Shown here: in pieces, positions 1 through 8,518 of the stretch
Layout of the letters: every line of letters starts with the position of its first letter
Position numbering within the stretch: the stretch's first letter is position 1
Assembly (NCBI GenBank): GCA_905210485.1
Contig: CAJLXA010000010.1
Span: forward strand, 1 to 41,937
DNA: 41,937 nt
Reading direction: 5' to 3'
Source of the DNA: an uncultured Eubacteriales bacterium
GTDB lineage: Bacteria; Bacillota; Clostridia; Oscillospirales; CAG-272
Notes under the pieces: model-generated
The model's input: the letters and a program-made list of their open reading frames with translations, nothing else
Told to the model about the DNA's origin: nothing
The model's database searches: none
Made by a program: the position numbers and the translations under genes

Positions 1-39
1 CTAGCTCGCCCTTCTTTCTTTGCTAAAGCTTCTTTTCTT

Positions 40-67
40 CCCCCGGTATAACCGGGGGTTTTCTTCT
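40..67 (+). terminator. Rho-independent terminator, plus strand
   Basis: An 8-bp perfect stem (cccccggt / accggggg, loop ata) is followed by ttttcttct. The T-rich tail is on the plus strand only, so it probably ends a gene that lies left of the window. Confidence 0.6.
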
Positions 68-90
68 ACGCCTAAAGACGGCAAGAAACA

Positions 91-124
91 AACTCCCGGA
101 AAAGATTTCTCTTTTCCGGGAGTT
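91..124 (-). terminator. Terminator of the giant metallophosphoesterase gene
   Basis: A 14-bp perfect inverted repeat (91-104 with 111-124, 6-nt loop) lies 22 bp past the stop codon of the minus-strand gene. The minus-strand sequence after it is T-rich (tgtttctt). Confidence 0.75.
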
Positions 125-146
125 CTCTTCTGTCAGTTTTTAAAAC

Positions 147-3100
147 TTAATACAGAATCGAAAGTTCGTGATACAGTTCCGGGGGAATGTAGAGGCCGTA
201 AACCGTTTCGCCGTTTTCTTTATCTTCAAGCGGCGTTGCAGCACTGCCGTCCGCGTAAGTGAACGTATACACGTAGTTGTAATGCAGGAAGCGTGCACCG
301 CTGTCCACCACACCGTCTTTGACAACGATGGCGGCCGACGAAACGTTGAAGCATCCGCTCTCATGGAAATACTTCTGTCCGATCGTATCATGCACGGTAG
401 CGACATCGGTATATGTCACAGTGCCGGAAAGATCGGCGTCCTTGAATCCGAGAGGATTTGCGGCAAGGTATTCCGCGTCGTTCGAGATATAGAACCATTC
501 GCGCTTATAGTCGCCGCTTTCATCTTTTTCAAAGTTGATGTAAACGTATTTTCCGTCTGCATCGACAAAGACGTAGTTGCGGTTTTCATCGAAGAGGCAA
601 CCTTTTCTCATGGTTACGCCGTCCGTATCCAGTACCTCATTGCCGACGAAGAGTACATGTTCGCCGTCCTTGATGTACGAGAATGTCAGCGTATTGACCG
701 TCTTGACGTAGGTGTTTTCGGCGTCGTAGAACTTATAGCCGGTAATAACGCCGTTTTCTTCGATATATTCGCCGATATGCCATGCGGCCGTTCCCGTTTT
801 ATCGGTGAAGGTCAGCGTCGACAGTTTGGTTTTATCCGTCATGTCCAGTCTTGCGCGGGTATAACGGATATCACGGCCGACCATCTGCGTATGCGTCAGG
901 TTCTGTTTGCCGTTCTGGTAGTATGCGGTCAGATGTTCGCGCTCCAGTACGGTCTTGGAATCGGAAGCATACAGGTGAACCATGCTCCACGGATGCGTTT
1001 CCATATCGCCCCAGACGTACGACTGTGCGCCGGACTGGCCGGAACGGGCGTAATAATAGACATTATCCAGAGTGCCGTCGGCTTTCTTCATCTGATCGAG
1101 GTCGAACGAAGAGAAGATACAACCGGCACACCAGCTGGGACGTCCGCCTACCCACAGTTCTTTTTCGTCGTGTTCATCGCCGTAAACCATCGCTTTGACA
1201 ATGTCGTACCGATCAAGAATGTCGAGGAGAACGCTGTCGTTACCATGGAAGATATGCGCCGTAAGATAGGTGGGCGCGCCGAATTCTTCTGCGTCGGCCA
1301 TCATCATATTGGCATAGGTTCTGTTAAGGCCGCTGTATACGGTAATATCGCCGGCAACATTGATGCCGTTATAAGACGGATACTTTTCGGCGCTGTCTTT
1401 GTCGTATACATAGTCGAACGTATTGAACACGGCAACGGAGCAAAGATTTTTCACTTTCTTGCCGGCGGATTTCCACGCGGCAACCTCGGCTTCGTTCGTA
1501 TAGAATGTATAGCCGGCATCTTTGTATTCCTGCAGTTTTTCATCGCTGAGGACGGTGAGAATCTTTTTGCCTTCGCCTTCTACCGACATCATACGAACGA
1601 GGAAATCGTCATAGTCGTAGCCGAAGATCTCGCCGTAGTGGAGCTGGTTTTCCCAAGGACTCCAGTCGGTTTCGCCGGTTTCACGATCAAGTTCAAATTC
1701 CCAGTCGTGGTTACCGATGACGAGGAAGTACGGAATATGTTCCGCCGTAAGCTGGGAGAAGAATTTCTGCACGACCACGTAGTTATTGTCGTATACCGAG
1801 CCCCAGAATTCGGAAATATCGTTACCGAGGAAGAATGTTCCGGCAATAGCCTGCTCTTTTGCATACGCGGTCAGCGCGTCACCCGTAAGACCCTGCGCCA
1901 CACCGGCGGCTTCGGCCGCGGCATAGGATTCCGCATAGGAGTTATAGGGGTTGTTGCGCTTATAAGCGTTCCAATAACGCTGATCCTGCGGCATGAATTT
2001 ACGGGTAAAGCTGTCGTTACGGGAAACGTCACCGTCGACGAATACCATATCGTATGTGCCTTCGCGGTACATTTTAATCAGCTGATCCATCGTAAGCTGC
2101 AGTTTGTTTTCGTTATCCCAACCGTAGAACTCGGCTTCGCCGTAATAACTGCCCTGCGTCAGAACGCGGCCGCCGTTTACATAGTCGTTTGAACCGGAGA
2201 AATGAATGTCCGTGATGAACAGGATCTTTGCGTCATAAGTGGAGAAATCTTTCTGCACGGTTTGCAGGAGAGTATCGTTTTCATCATAGTAATCCGCTTT
2301 GATGACATAATTCTTGTTGCCCTGCAATTCGGCAAGCGTTTCTTCTATATTGAAAGTCTGGATAAAGTCGGTCTTGGCAAGGGGTGCGAGCGTGACAAGC
2401 GCCGTGCTCGTGTTTTCCTTGTCGTAGATCGACAGCACGACTTTGCCGCTGTGCGGCGCCGTAGCGTTGTCGACATAACCGCCGACCTGGCACACCATGG
2501 TGAAGAGATCCGTATCGACATCGTAGCTGACACCCGACAGATTGACGCTGTAGGTTCCGGCAACATCATAGGCGCCGATCTTTTCAAACGCCATAAGGCT
2601 TATACCGCCGATCAGCGAATCTGCCGAAAGTTTGAACACGTAATCGCCGGCTTCCAGCATCATCTGTCCGAGCGTTACCGGAACGCCCGCCATCTTCCAG
2701 TCTGCGGAAGCGAGGCTGACTTTGATGTCGCAGGTGGCAGGAAGAGCCTTTTCGCCCGCGTCGGTCACGTAAACCGTGTTCGTGTCACTGCACATCATGG
2801 CGGAAAGCGAGTAGAGACCGGATTCCGTGATGGTCACTTTCTGATACAGGTACTTATCGCCGCCGAACTGAAGACCGCCGAGCTGCCAACTGCGATTGCT
2901 CGTGTAACCGGCGCTCGTTGCATTGTCTTCAGCCGTTCTCATCGCGGAGTACGGCAATACTTTCGAGCCGTCGGCGATTCCGTCATACAGCATGATCTGT
3001 ACATCCGAAATACCGAATTTCGCACCGGAATCACTGCGATGCGCGATGGTCAAAGTATTCTGACCCTTATTCAGATACTGATACATAACGTTGCCGTCAA

Positions 3101-6100
3101 AGAAAGCGTACCGTGTGTTGTCGGCAAGAACATAGTCCGCGTCGGACTCCGCCGTTCCCTTATTGGTTCTGTCGTTATGCGTCTGGTAACCGCCGAAGTA
3201 ACTACCGTTCACACTGCCGTAAAGGAAAACGCGCTGGAAACTGCCGCAGTCTTCGGCATGAATACGGATAGCGTAGTATCCGCTGACGGGAGCGTTGTAG
3301 GTGAAACTGATACCCGTGCTCGTGGAAGGATTGCTTTTGCCTACCGGCAACAGATAGGTGTTGCCAATCTGGGTCATGCCCGTGCCGAGCACAGGGTTTG
3401 CGTCGGCAAGGTGAATCACTTTACCACTGAAAAGTTCGTTAGCGGGAGTGAGAAGTTCTTCGGAGAGGGTGTAGAAGTCGATAGGAAGCATTACCGTTTC
3501 GGCGTTTCCGCTGCGAACCGAATAGAAGAGCGTTTCGCCGTTCTGTGCATACGATGTCGTGTCGCCCACCGTATAGATACGCACGGTCTTCACGTCCATA
3601 GCGGTGGTGGCGGTAGAAGTATACGCCACTTTGTACGCCGCTTTATCGAACGTTTCGGTCGCCATAAGCTGATCGGCTTCATTATAGTAAGCAACAATCA
3701 GTTTGCCGGATTTCTTACCGACAACGGAGAAGATGACGGTGGCATTTTTGCCGTCCAGCGTCACATCGGAAAGCGTGATCTCGTTGTTTTCTTTCAGGTC
3801 GTTTTCATTGACTACCGTTACCGTAAACGGCTCGTCGGCGTAACCGACTACGGATTCATAGTAGGTTGCCGCACCGGCCACATACGAGAAGCGGACGGTT
3901 TCGTTATCCGACTGCGTTACATATTTGTATGTCACGCGGCCGCCGTGCGCTACACGGCCGTCACCGTTTGTATATCCGCCGGCTTCCACCGAGCGGTCGG
4001 CCACAATGTTCCACGCGCCGAGTGCGTCCTGTTCCCATACGGAGATGGGGTAGGTGCCGGCGACGCTGAACGAAACGGCATTGCCGAGACGGTCATAGCC
4101 GTATTCGGTAAGATACAGTACGGTTCCCTTCTTCGGGATCGTCATAAGTTTGGTAACAACGGAAGTATCCGAATCCATAATACCGCCGCTTGTTACACTG
4201 CCGGGCGTATAGGAGGGAAGGGATAGAACCGTTGAAGTTCCGGCCGCGCCGTCCGTCTTCTTGACAAGGAGAACCTTACTGATATTCCAGGAGTTTGTTC
4301 CCGTACCTACCATGTTCAGGTTGTAGGACGTACCGCCGGTCAGCGTAACGTCGCCGAATTCGGCGTATACCAGCGAACCGCCGGTGAAGCACATGGCGTA
4401 AGCGCCGTTTGAATCGTTGTTAAGCGGATATTTACCCGTAAGCTCCGCAGAGAGCGTGCCGACGGTCGTTCCGTTTTCGGAAACCGTTGCGGTTACCGTG
4501 TTCGGCACACGGGAAGAACTCATGTAAGCGTAAATGGTGTATGTACCGGTCGCAGGTACGGTAAAGTTGTTCCATTGAATCGAAGCCTTTGAGGCGTCGG
4601 TCATGTTTTTCTGATTCAAAATGGTATTGTTGTAACCGCCGCTTGTCACGCCATCGGGACGTGCGATGCCGGCATCGCCTGCCTTCAGTTCTTTGACAAC
4701 GGAGGACATCGGCGTTACCAGTTCAAGGCGGAACGTAGAAAGACCGACAGGCGTTGCGCTACCCGTGATGCAGAAGTTCAGTGCGTTTTCACCGGCATTG
4801 AGGTAAACGAACGCAAGAGCCTTCTCTTCCGCGTCTTTATCGACGGCGAAGATCGTGTCGGCGTCGGTATCGGCGCTGTAGTCGTTCGGTTTCTTGTTAC
4901 TGCCGTTCGTTGCGGAGCGATAAAGCGTGCCGTAACCGTCTGCCGTCGTGATGTACAGATCCTTCACATATTTCGGCTCTGCCCATGTGGCGTACAGTTT
5001 ATAAATACCGCTCATCTCCACGTTGACGGTCGTACCGAATGTCACGTTCTGCTTCAGAACCGCGGTGGTTCTTGTCGTTTCGGTAGCGGGAAGCACGGTG
5101 GTACTTCCGTTCTGCGACAGGAAATCGTTCACACTGTAGGTGCCCGATTCGGTGGCAGGTTTACCGGCATAACGGAATACATGATCCGCAAGCGACAGCT
5201 GATAGTCGCCGTGAAGCGTGTAATAATAGGTGCCGGCCTCCAGATAAACGATGCCGCAGATCTCTTTATAGATCAGCGCTTCGGAGCCGTCGCCCATTTT
5301 GTAAACATTGTCAGAATCACTGTTGGTTGCCGAGAGATATCTTTCGGACAGGGCTTCGTCGGTGTACATGTTCAGAACAATATTCGGCGTATTGGCGGCA
5401 AGAAGCGCAGACAGGCGATAGTTGCCGGTTTCGCCGACTACCAGTTTATACACGGGGGGTGTTGTGGTAGCCTGCGAGAATGTGCCGTTTTTATAAGCGG
5501 CGCCGCTTGCATTGTTGTTAAGATAACTCGGATATTTTGCCGTTCCGGCATTTTTCACGACGTCTTCGTAACCGCCTGCATATACGTCCTTATCAGTCAC
5601 ATAGCGGAGTTGTTCCATGCGTACGGAGGCAACGGCAATCGTTCCGTTTACATTGGAGCCATTGATATATACGCGGATTTCGTTTATGCCTTCGTCAAGG
5701 TAGGCGTAAAATGCCGACTTGTCGGTATACGCAGCGTCGCTTTTCACGGTACTGTCGGCATTGCCGTCGGCTACAAGACGTGTACTGCCGCCGCGACCGT
5801 TTACGGTATACGCAATATCAAGTTTCGTATTGGCGTTGGAAGAAAGGAGCTGGAAGCGATAAAAACCTTTTTCCGCACGAACCTTGAAAGTAAGGTTGTT
5901 GTATCCGAAACCGCCCGCGTTCGTCAGGGTGCGTGCGGCGAGGGTTGCGTTTTCCGTATCGGCTTCCACCAGCGTGCCGCCGGTTATATCGGTAACGGGA
6001 ATATCAAAGGTTTTTTCGCAACGGAGTACAACGTGATAGCAGTTCGGCGTATTCTCATACGGTTTAACGCCGTTTTCAATATATTTCCGCGATAAATATT

Positions 6101-6746
6101 CGGACAGTTCGTAAAGCGAAGTGGCAAGGCCGTATTCGCTTTCGGCATTACCGAAAACATCGCCCGCCGCGTCCACATAGCGAATGGCCGTATTGCCGGC
6201 CGCGTCTTCGATATAAAGGAACGCGCGGAAAACAAGACCGTAGTCCTGCATAACGGACACATCGGCATCCGTATTATAAATAATGGTATAAGCGAATGCG
6301 TCCTTTGTTTTTTCACGGTCTATGTATTTATTTGTGGCATAGGCGGCGCTGGCCGTCCCGGCAGTGGCATACACCGTCACAACCGAAACAGCGTCCGTGC
6401 CGGACACAAATTTTCCGTCGGCATCTTTCGTTACGGTAAGGTCGCCGACGAGGCGCAAAGTTTCGCTGCCGTTTTCACCGACAGCGGCGATAGCGCCGTA
6501 TGCTACCTTATAGCCGTTTTTCTCAAGAGCGGCTATGCTTTCTTTCTTTACCGTATAAATTGAGCGAATGCCGAAATAATCGGCGATCGTGCGTGCGGAA
6601 AGACCGTCATATGCCAAAACCCCCTCTTCAATGGCGGTGTCGGCTGCGGCATCCGCTTCCGTGGTATCGGCAAACACGGGCAAAGCCAGTGAAAGCGTCA
6701 ATACGCACAGAACGAGTGCGAACAATAGCGACAGTACTTTTTTCAT
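147..6746 (-). CDS. Giant secreted calcineurin-like metallophosphoesterase
   Basis: A 2199-aa protein with a clear Sec signal peptide (MKK, hydrophobic run, cleavage near VFA at residue 26). Residues about 30-1450 are Thr/Ser/Tyr/Gly-rich beta-sandwich-like modules with recurring GGY motifs, resembling carbohydrate-binding modules. The C-terminal third has calcineurin-like phosphoesterase motifs in order: FITDIHFSG (about residue 1511), VDGDVSRND (about 1570), VIGNHDWEF (about 1680), LTAHIFHG (about 1830) and YGDEHDEKE (about 1860). The last departs from the usual GHxH. A single DxDxSG loop near residue 2110 resembles half a dockerin repeat. No LPXTG or membrane anchor is visible. The start is supported by AAAGGAG 7 nt upstream. 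It probably acts outside the cell on a phosphate ester in a glycan or nucleotide; the substrate cannot be read from the sequence. It is transcribed away from an AraC regulator. Confidence 0.88.
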   Translation of the reverse strand: MKKVLSLLFALVLCVLTLSLALPVFADTTEADAAADTAIEEGVLAYDGLSARTIADYFGIRSIYTVKKESIAALEKNGYKVAYGAIAAVGENGSETLRLVGDLTVTKDADGKFVSGTDAVSVVTVYATAGTASAAYATNKYIDREKTKDAFAYTIIYNTDADVSVMQDYGLVFRAFLYIEDAAGNTAIRYVDAAGDVFGNAESEYGLATSLYELSEYLSRKYIENGVKPYENTPNCYHVVLRCEKTFDIPVTDITGGTLVEADTENATLAARTLTNAGGFGYNNLTFKVRAEKGFYRFQLLSSNANTKLDIAYTVNGRGGSTRLVADGNADSTVKSDAAYTDKSAFYAYLDEGINEIRVYINGSNVNGTIAVASVRMEQLRYVTDKDVYAGGYEDVVKNAGTAKYPSYLNNNASGAAYKNGTFSQATTTPPVYKLVVGETGNYRLSALLAANTPNIVLNMYTDEALSERYLSATNSDSDNVYKMGDGSEALIYKEICGIVYLEAGTYYYTLHGDYQLSLADHVFRYAGKPATESGTYSVNDFLSQNGSTTVLPATETTRTTAVLKQNVTFGTTVNVEMSGIYKLYATWAEPKYVKDLYITTADGYGTLYRSATNGSNKKPNDYSADTDADTIFAVDKDAEEKALAFVYLNAGENALNFCITGSATPVGLSTFRLELVTPMSSVVKELKAGDAGIARPDGVTSGGYNNTILNQKNMTDASKASIQWNNFTVPATGTYTIYAYMSSSRVPNTVTATVSENGTTVGTLSAELTGKYPLNNDSNGAYAMCFTGGSLVYAEFGDVTLTGGTSYNLNMVGTGTNSWNISKVLLVKKTDGAAGTSTVLSLPSYTPGSVTSGGIMDSDTSVVTKLMTIPKKGTVLYLTEYGYDRLGNAVSFSVAGTYPISVWEQDALGAWNIVADRSVEAGGYTNGDGRVAHGGRVTYKYVTQSDNETVRFSYVAGAATYYESVVGYADEPFTVTVVNENDLKENNEITLSDVTLDGKNATVIFSVVGKKSGKLIVAYYNEADQLMATETFDKAAYKVAYTSTATTAMDVKTVRIYTVGDTTSYAQNGETLFYSVRSGNAETVMLPIDFYTLSEELLTPANELFSGKVIHLADANPVLGTGMTQIGNTYLLPVGKSNPSTSTGISFTYNAPVSGYYAIRIHAEDCGSFQRVFLYGSVNGSYFGGYQTHNDRTNKGTAESDADYVLADNTRYAFFDGNVMYQYLNKGQNTLTIAHRSDSGAKFGISDVQIMLYDGIADGSKVLPYSAMRTAEDNATSAGYTSNRSWQLGGLQFGGDKYLYQKVTITESGLYSLSAMMCSDTNTVYVTDAGEKALPATCDIKVSLASADWKMAGVPVTLGQMMLEAGDYVFKLSADSLIGGISLMAFEKIGAYDVAGTYSVNLSGVSYDVDTDLFTMVCQVGGYVDNATAPHSGKVVLSIYDKENTSTALVTLAPLAKTDFIQTFNIEETLAELQGNKNYVIKADYYDENDTLLQTVQKDFSTYDAKILFITDIHFSGSNDYVNGGRVLTQGSYYGEAEFYGWDNENKLQLTMDQLIKMYREGTYDMVFVDGDVSRNDSFTRKFMPQDQRYWNAYKRNNPYNSYAESYAAAEAAGVAQGLTGDALTAYAKEQAIAGTFFLGNDISEFWGSVYDNNYVVVQKFFSQLTAEHIPYFLVIGNHDWEFELDRETGETDWSPWENQLHYGEIFGYDYDDFLVRMMSVEGEGKKILTVLSDEKLQEYKDAGYTFYTNEAEVAAWKSAGKKVKNLCSVAVFNTFDYVYDKDSAEKYPSYNGINVAGDITVYSGLNRTYANMMMADAEEFGAPTYLTAHIFHGNDSVLLDILDRYDIVKAMVYGDEHDEKELWVGGRPSWCAGCIFSSFDLDQMKKADGTLDNVYYYARSGQSGAQSYVWGDMETHPWSMVHLYASDSKTVLEREHLTAYYQNGKQNLTHTQMVGRDIRYTRARLDMTDKTKLSTLTFTDKTGTAAWHIGEYIEENGVITGYKFYDAENTYVKTVNTLTFSYIKDGEHVLFVGNEVLDTDGVTMRKGCLFDENRNYVFVDADGKYVYINFEKDESGDYKREWFYISNDAEYLAANPLGFKDADLSGTVTYTDVATVHDTIGQKYFHESGCFNVSSAAIVVKDGVVDSGARFLHYNYVYTFTYADGSAATPLEDKENGETVYGLYIPPELYHELSILY

Positions 6747-7084
6747 AGCGTTCTCCTTTTAACGTTTAGATTGGATAAAAGAAATGAGTTCAAAACATTG
6801 TTTATTGTGCAATTTTTACAGTTATAGAACTCCCCCCGTTCTTATCGTATCATTTTGCACCTGTTCTTTCAATGCCTACGGAGAGCAAAAAGGTGCACAT
6901 TCTTACTATTCAATCAAAAAACAAGGCAAATTATGAAGTTTTTTCCTTTTTTCTTATTGCAATATTGACACAATATGTGATACAATAAGTAAAAACCTGC
7001 CACTGTCGCCGATATTTTCTCTGTAAAAAGGTATAGGGCGATGTCAAAATATACAAACTGTAAGAAAAGAAAGGATGTGTCGGA
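6747..7084. promoter_or_regulatory. Divergent regulatory region (metallophosphoesterase / AraC)
   Basis: This 338-bp gap holds no gene. On the plus strand an extended -10 promoter (TTGCAA at 6957-6962, 18-nt spacer, TGATACAAT ending at 6986) fits the AraC-family gene. An inverted repeat TGCACCT (6856-6862) / AGGTGCA (6891-6897) could be an operator for either gene. No convincing minus-strand promoter was seen, which would suit activator-dependent expression of the giant gene, though that is inference. Confidence 0.5.
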
Positions 7085-7942
7085 ATGACCTCCAAAATTT
7101 CCGAAAAGGAACATGTTCAGAATCTGGTATATGATGCTATGAAACCGGCGCGCCCGTTTCAGATTGTGGGGGCGGAAGAATATTGCAAACCGGACTATCA
7201 CTGGCTGTTTGAAGCGTCTGCCCATGTGCATAACTGCCTTATTTATTTCCTCGACGGCAGCGGCGTCCTGACGCACGGAGACGAAAAATATTTCCCGAAA
7301 GCCGGCGACGTGGTTTTCATGAAGCGGGGATTCCGGTGGGAATATTCATGCGATGAGGACAACCCCTGGCATATCATCTGGATCAATGTCATCGGCGATC
7401 TGCCCGAAGCCATGGCGGCCGGTTACCGTCTTTCCGACATCACTTACTTCCCGGAGGTCAATTCCCCGCGACTGTTCTATGACTTTCTTTCCAAAAAGGC
7501 GCAACGCTATCACGGGCGCGGCGAACAAACGGACATGTTCCTTGTCATCTATCTGCAGATTCTGCAAATGCTGGCACAGCGCTATTATGAGGGCGGAAGC
7601 GTTACCGCCAATTCCAACGCCTTTTATGTAAAGGACTATATTGATTTCCATTATCACGAACCGCTTACCAACCGGAATTTTTCCGAAATGAGCAGTTATT
7701 CGGTGTCTAACTTGTGCCGTCTTTTCCGTGCGGCGTACGGTATGACGCCGCAAAATTATCTCATGCAGGTTCGCCTGACGCATGCGGCGGAAAAACTGAT
7801 AGAAAGCAATCAGCCGATCGGCACGGTGGCCGCTTCAACGGGATTCCCCGACGTGCGCTATTTCTGCCGGCGTTTTCATGCGGCATACGGTTGCTCCCCC
7901 AGTATGTACCGCAAGAAGAACCGTACAAACGAAAAAGATTGA
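7085..7942 (+). CDS. AraC-family transcriptional regulator
   Basis: A 285-aa protein with the standard AraC sugar-regulator layout. An N-terminal cupin-like sensing domain (about residues 20-150; LDGSGVLTHGDEKYFPKAGD is a typical AraC_binding strand pattern) precedes two helix-turn-helix units at about 185-285 (FSEMSSYSVSNLCRLFRAAYG, then PIGTVAASTGFPDVRYFCRRF). AAAGGATG upstream supports the start. It diverges from the giant secreted phosphoesterase gene and most simply would regulate it, but no target is proved. The ligand is unknown, probably a sugar or glycan fragment. Confidence 0.9.
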   Translation: MTSKISEKEHVQNLVYDAMKPARPFQIVGAEEYCKPDYHWLFEASAHVHNCLIYFLDGSGVLTHGDEKYFPKAGDVVFMKRGFRWEYSCDEDNPWHIIWINVIGDLPEAMAAGYRLSDITYFPEVNSPRLFYDFLSKKAQRYHGRGEQTDMFLVIYLQILQMLAQRYYEGGSVTANSNAFYVKDYIDFHYHEPLTNRNFSEMSSYSVSNLCRLFRAAYGMTPQNYLMQVRLTHAAEKLIESNQPIGTVAASTGFPDVRYFCRRFHAAYGCSPSMYRKKNRTNEKD

Positions 7943-7971
7943 CCCAAAAACCTACATTATAATAAGATAAT

Positions 7972-8012
7972 AAAAGACCGGCCGCATGCGTTATACATGC
8001 TACCGGTCTTTT
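7972..8012. terminator. Bidirectional terminator
   Basis: A stem aaaagaccgg / ccggtctttt with an additional inner gcatg/catgc pairing sits between two convergent genes. Both strands carry the T tail, so it serves the AraC gene (plus) and the Ser/Glu lipoprotein gene (minus). Confidence 0.85.
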
Positions 8013-8048
8013 CATTTGTCTGAAATCCGTGTGAATGACGGAACAATT

Positions 8049-8447
8049 TTACTTTTGCCCGTCTATGTTCTCCACAGGCTCCAAATTGTCCCCCGCTTCG
8101 CCGATAGAGTCGATTTCGGATTCCGACTCAGACTCGCTCTCCGACTCAGATTCACTTTCCGATTCGGATTCGCTCTCCGATTCAGACTCGCTTTCCGATT
8201 CAGACTCGCTTTCCGATTCAGACTCGCTTTCCGATTCGGATGTGCTTCCCGATTCAGACTTGCTTTCCGACTCGGACGTGCTTTCCGATGCAGATGTGCT
8301 CTCGGACTCGGAGTTGCTCTCCGATTCGGACTTGCTCTCGGACGCGGAGGAATTCTCCGACGAATCATCGGGATCCCCGCTGCAGGACCACAGCAGGAAA
8401 GTGGCCGCGATCAGGAGAAGACAGATCAGAAACAGATTCTTTTTCAT
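8049..8447 (-). CDS. Small lipoprotein with Ser/Glu repeat tail
   Basis: A 132-aa protein. Residues 1-22 form a lipoprotein signal peptide with lipobox LLWSC, so Cys22 would be lipidated and the rest exposed outside the membrane. Residues about 30-110 are almost entirely Ser-Glu dipeptides with occasional Lys, Asn, Thr and Gly. The last 20 residues are non-repetitive and end in NIDGQK. AGAGGTGG just upstream supports the start. The tail is acidic and probably disordered, like a spacer or a phosphorylation or glycosylation target. No catalytic domain follows, so it may be a shortened form of a larger surface lipoprotein. The opposite strand also encodes a Ser/Asp repeat, but without signal or ribosome binding site. 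Confidence 0.75.
   Translation of the reverse strand: MKKNLFLICLLLIAATFLLWSCSGDPDDSSENSSASESKSESESNSESESTSASESTSESESKSESGSTSESESESESESESESESESESESESESESESESESESESESEIDSIGEAGDNLEPVENIDGQK
8104..8350. repeat. Low-complexity 6/18-bp coding repeat
   Basis: Tandem near-copies of the 18-bp unit tccgattcagactcgctt and 6-bp variants of it. It encodes (SE)n on the minus strand. Such tracts expand and shrink by slippage, so the lipoprotein tail length probably varies among strains. Confidence 0.85.
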
Positions 8448-8490
8448 GATACCACCTCTTTATATGTATTTATAATAATCCTGATTATGT

Positions 8491-8518
8491 AAACCGCAGT
8501 TTACTTATTCTGCGGTTT
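8491..8518. terminator. Hairpin at the end of ligA
   Basis: A 9-bp stem aaaccgcag / ctgcggttt whose loop contains the ligA stop codon. The long T run is on the plus strand, where no gene ends. On the minus strand only the T residues of the stem follow, so its value as the ligA terminator is doubtful. Confidence 0.4.

Noticed and set aside
168..4226. Two long plus-strand open frames antisense to the phosphoesterase gene
   Set aside because: They mirror a strongly codon-biased real gene, have no ribosome sites and no recognisable domains.
8035..8475. Plus-strand Ser/Asp-repeat protein
   Set aside because: No signal peptide, no ribosome site and it runs through the terminator region; the minus-strand lipoprotein explains the DNA.
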